Shown: positions 12,801 to 23,400 of the stretch, one piece after another
Numbering within the stretch: position 1 is the first letter of the stretch
Layout of the letters: each line of letters starts with the position of its first letter
Source of the DNA: Narthecium ossifragum
Lineage: Eukaryota > Streptophyta > Magnoliopsida > Dioscoreales > Nartheciaceae
Direction of reading: 5' to 3'
Length of the DNA stretch: 64,000 nt
Assembly: GCA_963920575.1 (NCBI GenBank)
Contig: OY986970.1
Location: 25,315,869-25,379,868, forward strand
Program-made: the position numbers and the translations under genes
The notes under the pieces: model-generated
The model's database searches: none
Seen by the model: the letters and a program-made list of their open reading frames with translations, nothing else
What the model was told of the DNA's origin: nothing

Positions 12801-15171
12801 TTCAAAAACTTTCTTAATCCTCCCAATTGAGAGTTTCCATGTATTTCTGTGTATATGGACTTCCAAAAATACTAATCTTTTTGTTCTTTGCATGAGTTTT
12901 ACTAGCTCATCTGTTTCCTAGTCTTCAGAGGTTTTGCAGCAGGGGAAGTTATGTTCCTTCCAAAAGATTGTGAAGCCCAGGGTATACTGCCCGCTTTGGC
13001 CAACATTTTACTGCTGCAAATAACAGTGTTGAAGCCATTCTCTTATTGTTCTCATATCATTTTCCCTACCAAGCATCATACATAAAAATCCTTATACTGA
13101 TGATCCTTAGGGATAGTTCGAGTGCTTATAGCAATAAACACCTCTTTAGTGCTCAGGATCTACTCATGGGTCAGAGTCCAATGGCCTCCATTGCCAAGGC
13201 GTAGAATACTCCATGTACAGATATTCAAATTAAGTAAGGATGCAAAAATAAAATGCCGGCATCTAAGTTTCAAGGAAGACTAGGACACAATGCTTGGTTT
13301 TGTTGTTTGAAATGTGTCTACATACCTTGGGATAATAAGCTGGGCCAAAAGGTAGTTTGGATAGTATCCAGTCCTTCACATCATCAATTCCCTGGCCATA
13401 TTTGGCACTTACAGGTATGACATCATCCACGCTGGTGAGCTTTTCATACCACTATAAAAAACCATTGAAAAGCAGGAAATGGTAATATGGAACTAATTAA
13501 CAGTTACACTATTCTTTCAAGTGATAACTTGATTGAAATCTTGACATACCTCTAGTCTTTTTGCAATTTCACCTGGCTTAATTAGATCCTTCTTGTTTAG
13601 TACCAGCAATATAGGAATCTTTTCCTTGAGATCTCCTACCCCTTCTTGAAGCACTTCATCTATCTGGAACTTGCAGTGAAGTCAGAGGAGTGCACGATAA
13701 GCTCAAACAAATACACTTTAGGAAAAGAAATACCTTTTGAGGCACTTTACACGCATCAACAACAACCAGAACACAGTCCGCGTTAATAGCAGCACTACGG
13801 ACATTTTTCATCATGAAAGAATGTAATTTGTGCATTTTCTTTTCAATAACTCCAGGTGTATCATAGAGTATCATCTGCAAACTAACCCAGAACTCAGGTG
13901 AATGACCAGAAAACCTCAAGCAAAGGGTAAATTGTCACGATGTGATCACAAGACGTGATCGTCATCCATTGAAAGCATGATACCTGATACTCAGGGCCTG
14001 AGCAAATACCAAGGACGCGGTGGCGTGTGGTTTGAGGTTTATCTGTAACAATAGAGAGCTTTTGACCAATCATTTGGTTTGAAAGTGTGCTCTTTCCAAC
14101 ATTTGGCATGCCCAATACAGCTACATACCCTGCATTTAACTTCCCATTGCATTTACATACATAAACCATGGAACTATGGTTACATGTTAATATCTTGAAC
14201 AATACATCACTGGTTACAGAAACAAATTACTATCAGTCACCTGAATCCTTTTAGTGTTTTTACAACTTAGCATAATCACATACTTAATGATTTCTTCTTT
14301 CAATTTTGGAATTGTTAGATCTGTGTGTATGTCTGATGGAGATGGAAGACACCTTATCTTCTTGTAATTTAAGCTGACTCGGGAGTCATAATCATAGTGC
14401 ATGTATTCCGAGGACTCTAAATAAACACACGGTAAAAAGCATGAAGTATTTGAACAAAACTTTTGCCCAATGACTGGCACATTAAACAATGCTCAATTTT
14501 TGCTACTTTGAAATGCAACATATTGAACCATGCCACTCAATCAATAAACCATGTGTATGAGAACATATAATACCATTCAATGTTGGAACCTAGAAGAACA
14601 AAAGAATCATTGAAACCTAATAAAAGGCAGTCGATTACTAAACAACAAAAAACTAGGGAATTCATCAAAAAATTTCATAAAGTCCGTCGAAATAACAGTG
14701 TAGAACCAATTCCAACAATAAAGATTAAATCTAACCTTTTTAAAAAACAAACAGCCATGAAATGGGGGTGAGAAATTAACCACTTCGATGGTTGGGGTTG
14801 TCCGAGCGATCGAGCTCTTCGAGCTCGTACTCATCCAGCACCGCGAAGCTCCTATCCGGCTTCTCACTCAACGACAAGACTGAAGCCTTCTCTTCATCCT
14901 CCTCCTCTTCTTCATCTTCTTCAACCCTAGTCCTTCCATCGAACACGCTATACCGGTAGCTATCCTCGACGAAAGCAGGCATTGTTTTCCCACGGGCGGC
15001 AAAAGCTCGAAACGGGATTTTCTTGTTAATAGGAAGGCCAGGCGTAGGAAAGTCTCCGCCCAGAAGAAAACGAGTGGAAGGCGGAGTTGCGAGCTGCGCC
15101 GCAGCACCATCCCGGCTAGAAGACGGCGTTGGGATAGCGGAGAGGCGGAGGAGAGCCAAACCCAGCTCCAT
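9858..15171 (-). CDS. ERA: Era-like GTPase, probably chloroplast-targeted
   Basis: Small ribosome-assembly GTPase of the Era family, which binds 16S-type rRNA through a C-terminal KH domain. Exons (minus): 15171-14781, 14129-13984, 13874-13734, 13663-13550, 13451-13326, 12017-11919, 11230-11129, 10127-10047, 9944-9858; 428 aa, all phases closing. Residues 1-80 are a Ser/Arg/Ala-rich transit-type leader, then an acidic stretch ([11 protein letters not shown]). The G motifs are intact: G1 GMPNVGKS 137-144, G2 region TTRHR, G3 DTPG 184-187, G4 NKKD 249-252 and G5 SAK 279-281. The KH domain carries [23 protein letters not shown] and ends [11 protein letters not shown]. The last intron (10046-9945, 102 bp) has a weak GTCCTG donor; without splicing the protein would lose its KH tail. 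A paralogue assignment (chloroplast versus mitochondrial) is not certain. Confidence 0.93.
11258..11850. mobile_element. LTR/TRIM-like relic with nested ATCCCATG-rich MITE in an Era intron
   Basis: It lies in the intron between exons ending at 11919 and starting at 11230. It begins TGTTAGGATTATC and contains ACGTGGTTCACC followed by CTACATCCACGG, a pairing I associate with plant TRIM/copia LTRs. An inner block at about 11417-11700 is full of ATCCCATG/CATGGGAT inverted motifs and looks like a separate MITE. I could not fix ends or target duplications. Confidence 0.4.
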
Positions 15172-15699
15172 ATCCCGGAGAGCGACCGCTGGATAAAAAC
15201 TCCAGAGTGGCTTTATCCACAGCGCTTGAATTGGGCCGGATCCTATGCACACCCGAATTAAGATCCATTACCCAGTAAGGATTCGGACGAGATATCAGCA
15301 TCGGTACCCGATAATGCCGAGAGCACCACTCAACTACATACGGATTCGGATCCCAATTTTTAGATCGAAATAGGAAGGGATTTTTGCATTCATGTACCAT
15401 GCACTTATCCAGAAATGTACTTTTGTACCACCATGTTTGATATTTGTAATTTGATACCACCAAGTTATAATATCATAACAAAGTGATCCAAGCTCCCCAA
15501 CAACGTTATGTGGGTTGACGGTAAACTGGTCACGTGATACGCACGTGACTACCGTCACCCCATATAGCCATGTGTCGTGGCATCTCCTACTACACGTGCT
15601 TTCCAAGCCGCCGCCCGCGACCCTCCCTACCGCGCGGCCTCACCGCCCACCGCCGTCTAGCTAGCTCCACCCCTCACCTCCTCCACGAAGGTGTTCATC

Positions 15700-15965
15700 C
15701 AGATTGCCGAAGCTCATGTTTCTTGACGCCATTCTCCACTCCGCCGCCTCCACCAACATCGCCGGAGTTCGGCAAGGCGTCGAGACCCATGAGCCTCATC
15801 AAGATGTTGGGCGACCGCTGACGAGATTGGAGGCGGAAGCGGATCCAAGAAGCGGTAGCACTAGAGATTAGTTCAAGCCTGGACTCGGACGCGGATCGCT
15901 GAAGCTCGGGTTTCTTGTCACCGTTCTCCACTCCGCCGCCTCCACCAACACCGTCGGAGTTCGGA
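15700..15965 (-). pseudogene. Captured LONGIFOLIA/TRM-like fragment
   Basis: The minus strand reads LQRSASESR and then RQRSPNILMRLMGLDALP. This resembles the RSPNxxARLMGLDxLP motif of LONGIFOLIA/TRM microtubule-associated proteins. It is followed by a glycine-rich VGGGGGVENG repeat that occurs twice. The fragment is short, lacks a start or further domains, and lies inside the Mutator-like element, so it is read as transduplicated exon sequence. The family match is from memory of the motif and is moderate. Confidence 0.45.
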
Positions 15966-16261
15966 GAAGAAAGAAGCAGGGGAGAGGATGTGGCTGGGGA
16001 AGGAGAAAGGAAACATAGAGGGGGAAAAAAAAGAAAAACAGAGGAGAAGCGCGGGAGAGAAAACCATAGGAGAAGTAGCGGAGAAGAAAGAAGAAGAGCA
16101 CTCCGCACTCACCTCACTGGGCGCGTGTAGCACTCGCTCATCGCCGCCACCAATGATGCTTCCTCTATGCTCCGTCGGAATAGCATTCCGCGGGGGGGTT
16201 TGAGGCCGACAACGGTGAGGTGGCGATGGAGCTGCTCAACAATGTCGTGGTGCAGGATGGC

Positions 16262-16490
16262 GGCCATCGATGATGAGGAGGAGGATGGAGTTGAAGAGCT
16301 TGACTATGCGGTAGTCGGGTTGATGGATGCTGAGGATGACAGTGCGGCCGCCGTTCTTCGCCACGCCCTTGAGCAAGTCGATGATCTGGAGCACCGACGT
16401 GGGCTCGTCGAAAATCAGCACTCGCGGGTTGTGCACCACATCGACCCCTATCAACACTCGCCGCCGGAGACCCCACGGACCTTGCGGTCG
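16262..16490 (-). pseudogene. Captured ABCG transporter ATPase fragment
   Basis: The minus strand reads RRRVLIGVDVVHNPRVLIFDEPTS and then VLQIIDLLKGVAKNGGRTVILSIHQP and IVKLFNSILLL. This is the signature, Walker B and switch-histidine part of an ABCG half-transporter nucleotide-binding domain. The stretch normally between DEPTS and LQIID (GLDSTSA-like) is missing, so the fragment has an in-frame deletion and no P-loop. It is a captured piece, not a gene. Confidence 0.75.
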
Positions 16491-16890
16491 TCCCTGACCC
16501 GCGTCTCGGCAACGCCGCCGAGCCAAGCCACATCGCCCCAGTCACCGCGCGAGGAACTCGTGGAGAACACCACCTTTCGTGGTGGGAAACGGGTGCAAAA
16601 CCGCTCACGTGAGTGATTTTTCGTCAACTTATACTAACAGAGTCGGGGTCGGAATTAAATTTCACTTAGTTTATAACCTAGTTGTATCAAATTGCAAATT
16701 CCAAACCTAGTGGTATCAAAGTGCATTTTTGGAAAAGTACTGGTACCGGAATGCAAAAATCTCAAATATGAATGATGATTAGGAGGGGGAGAGAGAGTGT
16801 GTGTGCGCGTGTAAGAGAGAAACGGGGTATTGAAGACGTAACTTGGAGTTACGTCTTTACGTCTTTATAGACAGGATTAAAAAAATAAAA

Positions 16891-16921
16891 GGCCACGTCA
16901 GTGTGGCGCGCTGACGTGGCC
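16891..16921. repeat. Perfect 11-bp inverted repeat with ACGT cores
   Basis: GGCCACGTCAG, a 9-bp loop, then CTGACGTGGCC. Each arm contains a CACGTC/GACGTG core of the kind bound by bZIP factors. It lies about 340 bp upstream of the SnRK1-gamma start codon. It could be regulatory or a transposon remnant. Confidence 0.5.
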
Positions 16922-17262
16922 AAACCATGCATACTTTTGTCAATACTTTCTCTAGAGGTATATTTTAATAATATTTTATTAGAATAATATTATTTTAAAA
17001 AAAATTCCAAAGTACATTTGCATCCGACGACCAGACCAATCCAATATCGTTATCGGATCTGGATTCGGGTCTATACAAGATACATACCGAATCCAACACC
17101 GTTCACAGCATAGAACCTATTTATATCGTTGCAAAACCTCCAGGTGGTAAAGTTAGAGACACCCCAAGCGTAAACTTTCCTATTAAAAGTAGGAAATTAT
17201 AGAAATAAAAGGTAAAAAACATAGAGAGGGAGGATGAGATTAATATTGTACAAATAATTTGT

Positions 17263-19914
17263 ATGGATTTGAGGAAGGTGGAGGGAGTGATGAAGGAGAA
17301 GCCCGGGGTTGGATTTGGTGATGAGAACCAAATAATCACCACGAAGGTGGACGAGAAACATGCCGGCGATCACCGCCGCGTCGACGCCGGCGCAACCCTG
17401 CAGTCATTCCTCGATCAAGTGCCCATCAGCTCTATCCCCGGAATTCACAACTCGCCAGGTGCAGCACCACTAGTTGCTCTCATGCCATGCAAACAAAATT
17501 CATGATATGATATGATCATATGATGTCTTCTTGGTATTTGTTGAATTGTGATGGTTCTACTGTCGATATTAGCATGACCCATGTGATTTAGATTAATTTC
17601 TTACATTTTTTTGTGTCCAAACCTTATGTGATGTACAATACTGCAATAATATGTAGAATATGTGTATGTTTTTATGCTCTAATGACTCTTTTTGCTGAAA
17701 TCTAACTTCTTGCGTCTTCTTTTGCTATTCAGATTCATTTCTGGAGGTGAAATCCGATGATTATGTGAAAGATGCAATTAGTTTGATGTATGATAAGAAT
17801 GTAGGTGGAGCAACCATTGTGGATGATGTAAACTCCGAACTTGGGAGAACTATGGATAGGGATATTGGCTTGATTGAATTTTCTAGCATGGTGTTATGGT
17901 CCCTTGAGGTGCTTTTTTGTTTGTATTTTTAATCCTACTCTTCTTCCATAGTTGCCACTGCATTTGCCGTCTATGTTGGTGATGAGAGAAATTTTGAAGT
18001 GCTCGGAAGAATATAATTTGCTTACTTGCTCCACTGAATGCGTGGTTTCATCATTTACTTTGTACTAATCTAGCTTAAATCATCAAAAACCAGAAGCATT
18101 GAGTTTCATATTGATGCATTTCCTACGTTTCTATTGCCATTTGGTAATTAACCAGGAACTTGACAGAGTGAAAGCTGAATCGAAGCACAGGAGTCTTGGA
18201 TTTCTATCCATGCTCGAGCAGATTTCCACCATCGGTCAGAGAAAGGTGCTAAAATTGTTCTAGTTAGATGTTTGCTCAAACATGAAAAACCGATGACTGA
18301 TTTTCCAAGTCTTTTTTTCCTCTTTGTTGATGCTGCATTTTTCCTTTTACTTCTGTGTTGGTGTCTCTGATTTATATACTGATTTACTGATTTGTTGAGC
18401 AGATAGGGGAGCTGGCTAAGTCATCCCTATGGCAGCCCTTCTTCCCTGTTCATCTAAATGACACACTTTTCCATGTTCAGCTGCTGTTCTCTAAACATCC
18501 GAGTTTAAAAGTCATACCGGTTGTTGAGTCATGCAACTCTTATGTGATTGGCTTTGTCACAGAGGTAATTTTTTTTGTAGTTAATTTGAATCCACACTTT
18601 AAAAGGAATAGTAATTGCATATTTGTCTCTCTTTTTTTTGTCTAGTAGATTGCAGTGGTTCAGATGCTCCTCAAATCTAGTGGACTAGAATGGTTTGATC
18701 AAATCGCAGAGAAGCCCCTATCTGAGTTTAGGTGAGTCTATATTTATAATTGTGAATGCTCTGTATTAGGCGATGATAGAGGATGATTGTTATGGGTAAA
18801 GTCCTATGTCAGCATTGCTTCTATATGGCACCAGCGATCAGAAACATAAATTATTGATTATGGTGAAAAAATTCATGCAATGTTCTAAAGCTTTCTACTT
18901 ATAACAGCTTAGTGCATGCAATGTGGATCTTGTATAGCCTAATCTGTTATAAACCTAAAGCTCATATGTATGTTATGATAAAAGGTTCGAAAATTCCAGC
19001 GGTGCTGCATGCATCGACGCAGACAAAAGCCTATCAGAGGCTCTCCATATATTGTGGGAGAAAAAAATTGATGTAGTCCCAGTGATCGTCCAGAAAACTG
19101 GAACCCTGCTGGGAAGTGTTAGGTGCAGTGACGTTTACCTTCTTTTGGATGATACTGAAGTCTTCAAAAATAGGAAGTAAGTTCAATCCTAGACTCCATT
19201 CATCAATTGCTACAGTGATACTTAGACCTGTAACTGTTCAATTATTACTGAATGAGTATTTTATACCTTGTCATAATGTCAAACAAATCCTGCACCTATA
19301 AAAGAATGTTTCTATAGCCCAAGTGTAGTTTTGAGATTTTAGTTCGTCTAAGACAGGAGTTTCAGATCATCGCTGTTGAAGATAACAAAGGATAGATGAG
19401 TATTTCTTAGAAGCAGCGTGGTAAACGGATATTAATCTTTTCTGGTATTTTAAGGCCTTAATTGTGTGATCTTATATTTAAGATGGTTCTCACAGTGAGA
19501 ATTAACTGCAGGAGCATCACAGCAGCAGACTTCATAAAATCAAGTGTTGGAAGAATCGGTTCTGATACTGATTCTGCAACAGATTCGGACAATGGTGCAC
19601 TCTTCTCTGCTGGAGTTCTCCAGCTGAATGACAGATACTGTAGTCGGATGGATGTTCTAGTAACAAACTTGAGGTCCGACACCCTCAAACAAGCAATGGA
19701 AAAGTTGGTGACATCGAAGAACAACTGCAGTTTCTTGGTTACCGAATCAGGACAGATTGAGGGTGTCATCACACTTAGAGACATCATTTCGCAGCTCTCT
19801 CCGCCATCCATGGATTCGAAGATTGATGGAGGCGGCTTCTTCGACTCGGCTTTGGAGCAGGCGGGGTGCCATTTGGAAGATGGTGATCTAGTTCTCCACA
19901 AAAAGAGCTCTTAG
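17263..19914 (+). CDS. KING1: SnRK1 regulatory subunit gamma (KIN-gamma), CBS-domain protein
   Basis: Plant homologue of SNF4/AMPK-gamma, a regulatory subunit type of the energy-sensing SnRK1 kinase. Exons: 17263-17458, 17733-17908, 18156-18245, 18403-18564, 18649-18731, 18985-19176, 19512-19914; 433 aa, close to the family length of about 420. Landmarks are LQSFLDQVPISSIPGI at the N-terminus, CBS1 from FLEVKSDDYVKDAI to FSSMVLWSLE, IGELAKSSLWQPFFPVHLND, CBS2 with KVIPVVE, SGLEWFDQIAEKPLSEFR, CBS3 with GSVRCSDVYLLLDD, and CBS4 ending GQIEGVITLRDIISQLSPP and DGGGFFDSALEQ. The start at 17263 is the first ATG in frame; 17290 (MKEKPG) is an alternative. Exon 5 follows a tandem TAG-TAG acceptor (18643-18648); using the first AG would add an immediate stop codon. 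Confidence 0.9.
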
Positions 19915-20495
19915 ACCTCACTTTTTCAAGTTTTCATCAGAAAAGAGAGTTTTGGATTATCTCCATCGAAGTTTTCTTGATGTCAGTGTCAAGTTTACAT
20001 GTGTAAACTTATGATCATACTGTGAGTTCCTTTTGCTTTTGTTTTGTTATAGGTTTGGTGCATAACGTTCAAATTAACTTTGTTCAATTGATTCAAGTGA
20101 GCTAAGAATTATAGGCTTCCTTGCTTTTTTCTTCATCCTTTGTAACTGAGTCTTTTCTGGAATTCATGGAAAGCACTAGATGAATGGGTTTTGTGATAGT
20201 TGAAGAATGCCAATGGCCTTCATATATACAACGCATAGAAATAAATTCTACATGTTTGGGACCTTACAACAAGGATAAATTGATTGATTCAACATCTTGC
20301 CTGCTAAATCATTCAATATGTGGTCGTATATGAATAACCACACCGTACACGTTTTGCTCCATTCATGGATGGCAGCAGGGTTTGCTCTATGCTTTATTTC
20401 ACAATTTCCTGACTGCAAGAAGCATCTTTCTGACCATAGCAAGCTTCAACAGGAAACATATGGACCATATAGTCAAGGTAAAATAGTATTAATTA
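19915..20495. other. Convergent 3' region between SnRK1-gamma and the PCH1-like gene
   Basis: AT-rich 3' UTR and intergenic sequence. Short ORFs on both strands show no family resemblance. Confidence 0.5.
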
Positions 20496-23400
20496 CTAGA
20501 ATCCTTCAGTATTCCAGACCACAGCAGATCCCCTTCTCCGATACCGACACGGTCGAAAACTGTTAAATGCCTTTCCCATCAATGCCATCGCCTTAATGCT
20601 CGGAAAATGCTTGCCTTCAAATTTTTTCTCCGCCACCTTCGACTTCTCTGGTTCACACAACAGAGGAACAGCTAATCTTGCTTGGAGAGGACCTTTTTGC
20701 TGACTACTATGACGCCATCTGTGAATCCAAACACATTCCTTCTTTCTAGATTCTGAGAATGTACAATCTGTATTTTTTCGTGTGAACATACTACCATCCA
20801 GTTCATGTTCTTTCATATGCTTAGGCAAGGAACTGGATTCGTTGCAATTTAGCACTGTTCTGAAGAAAGGACGTGAGTCACCGCTGTTTGAAGCATCTCC
20901 AATTTTGAATCTCTTCATACAGAAATTCTGAGAACAGGAAGCATTATGCTTAAGGCGCTTGACCCAGCTGCTGCTTCGCTCCGGACCTAATGAGCTTTCA
21001 CCAATAGGGCTGGAATTCAGTTGATTTGGTTTATCAACATTCAAAAGTATGTGATCCGTGCTAATGCTTTCAGTTCTAGACATAGCTCCTCTGGCATTTG
21101 GAAAGCCTGCCCTGTTTGAAAGCAAAGAATTTGTATCGTCATCAGGGTGCTGAGTCTCCATTTTGGTTACGCCTTGACTGACAGGAGAAGCCTCTGCTGA
21201 TTGTGACTTTTTCAAATCATATAAAACCAAGAAATCCTGTGCAAAGTAAAAGATTAGAAATGGTATGGATAAGAACTTTGCAATCTTGCCATGTTCAAGA
21301 CTTTTGCAATATAATAGGGTAAAGATAAACCATAATTCTTTGGGCCTAATGAAAGCTTTTGCTTATATCTGTAGGAGGATTAAGTCAGCAGTAACGACAA
21401 TATAACTCGAGAGCCTCCTCCTTAAGAATGTTGGGATATCGGACTATCCTCCAACCTATGGTGACCACTAGGCACACAAGGGAATACATTTACCAACGAA
21501 ATACATTTACCACAAATGAGACATGCAATTAGATATGCCTGCATTTAAGTTGATAAGCACCCATCTAAGAGATTCCTCACCTTGCTCCTCTTGATTATCT
21601 GTACTTCATTTTGTTTGTATGGTAAGGATGACATTGTAGTCAACTAGTGCTGGCATCCTCCATTCCAGACTGAGGTTTAGTAATTAGCTCATTAGATGAG
21701 CTATACAACGATCGTTTTGATCCTTCACTTCCTTAGAACATAAAATCATCTATAGAGTTTTTTTTTCAAGGTCGATATCTGTATCACATTTAATTACTGT
21801 TCAAACAAAAAGTTCCTCATCAAGTCTCTTAAGAGGCCCGCCTTAAACGCCAAGGCCACTTAATGAAACGAGCTTATCAAATCTTGTGGTATCCATCAAC
21901 CATTTATTCGTCCATTCTAAAAACAAAGGCGCCTTAACATCAAATTTGGCATCTAATAATCTCGAATCCAACAAATTAGCTAATTCCCTTAATTATAAAC
22001 TTTGTATGGAAAGAGTTTGAACTGAAAGTCATCGCCAACCCACCTCCATTCTGCACTTTATTCCTAAAAGCATCATATTCAAATACACCATATGGGTTAA
22101 ATTTTCCCATGTGGGCCTTCATTGATCACTCGAGTATCTTTTCTTAGTCATTATATCAAAATCTGGCTACATAATTTTCAAATTTTGCATCCTTGCTCAA
22201 CAATAGATACTAATTGCATTTGATCATCTTTGCAACAGTTTCACAGCCTACTTTAATTTAAGTGACTATTTGATCCAGCATTATCCATTTCACTGTCTAT
22301 AGCCTTCTATAGCTAACTCATATTCACAGATAACACTTTCTCTTCCTAGAAAGTCTTAGAAAAAATAATAGCTTTTTCCATATACTATTCATGCTGCAGT
22401 TCTCATATCAACACTTATCTAGATCTTTGATGTTCACTTCACTAGGTACATTCACATTTCGATTATTGAATCATGCCTTTTGCAATATATATTTGGTTGC
22501 TTAAACTGTCATATGCCATTCCCGTGGTCACTACAATTCTATAGAAGTCGAACTAGACAAATTACTTCAATGGTCACTTGAAAGTTACATGTGATTGACT
22601 CTCTACATTGGAACTAACTATTAGTCCTCCATTATCACATATATTGCAACTTCATGGCATCAATTTGTCCAGATCTTGATTTACGCATCTGACATCTCAT
22701 GCCTAACTGCTTCTACAAATGGCTGCCACCAAATGCTGATGTCATTCTTTCCTACTTACAACTGAGTCCACAATGAACTCCAAGTAAGAGAGCGAGCTCT
22801 AAATTGGAGATAGGAATTTCTTTGCGACATAACTTGGAAACATGCACAGTTTGCAATACATGGTAATTCAGAAAAATTAATCAAATATAATCGCAATACT
22901 TTTAAGCTACAAACATGGCATTGGACAATTTAGAGGAAACATTAAGTAAAGGCAGGTATCTTTGTACCTTCCGTGATGGGAAAGAAGTTTCACCTACAAA
23001 GCATGAAGTGGAGAACACAATTAGATACTTCTACTCATGGAAACATGCAAATAATTGACAAGACAGTTTCTAGAGACTTGTTACTACATGGTTATATAGG
23101 GTTTTCCTTGTCCATGCACTATGGGGGTGTTTGGCGCGCGGTACCCGCAGTATCCGCGGAATGGTATCCGCATGCATGGATTTCCGTGCCGGTCCGGCAC
23201 TGTGCATGCCAGCCGGTACGTACTGTGCCAAGAAGGAGGAGGAGGAGAGGGAAAAAGGGAGAATGGCACGGGACGCATCCATGCCGGCGGCACGTACCGT
23301 GCCAGTAGGCTGCCGGCACGGTGCGTGCCACCAGGATAGCAATCCATGTTTGCATGTACCGTGCGAGGCGTCCGCTCGAATCGAGCGGACACCGATCCTC

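Larger units (their letters stand above)
15368..16772. mobile_element. Pack-MULE-like element (family 1, copy A) with captured exons
   Basis: The element proper is 15377-16763 (1387 bp). Ends GGGATTTTTGCATTC and GAATGCAAAAATCTC begin terminal inverted repeats of about 100 bp, including CACTT...CCA.AAATG and TTTGATACCAC blocks. Flanks AAATAGGAA and AAATATGAA are a 9-bp duplication with 8/9 identity, the Mutator signature. The interior is GC-rich, unlike the AT-rich neighbourhood, and carries recognisable gene fragments listed separately. Two near-copies of a 60-bp segment (15722-15781 and 15909-15968) lie about 187 bp apart. No transposase is seen, so it is non-autonomous. It lies immediately upstream of Era. 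Confidence 0.82.
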
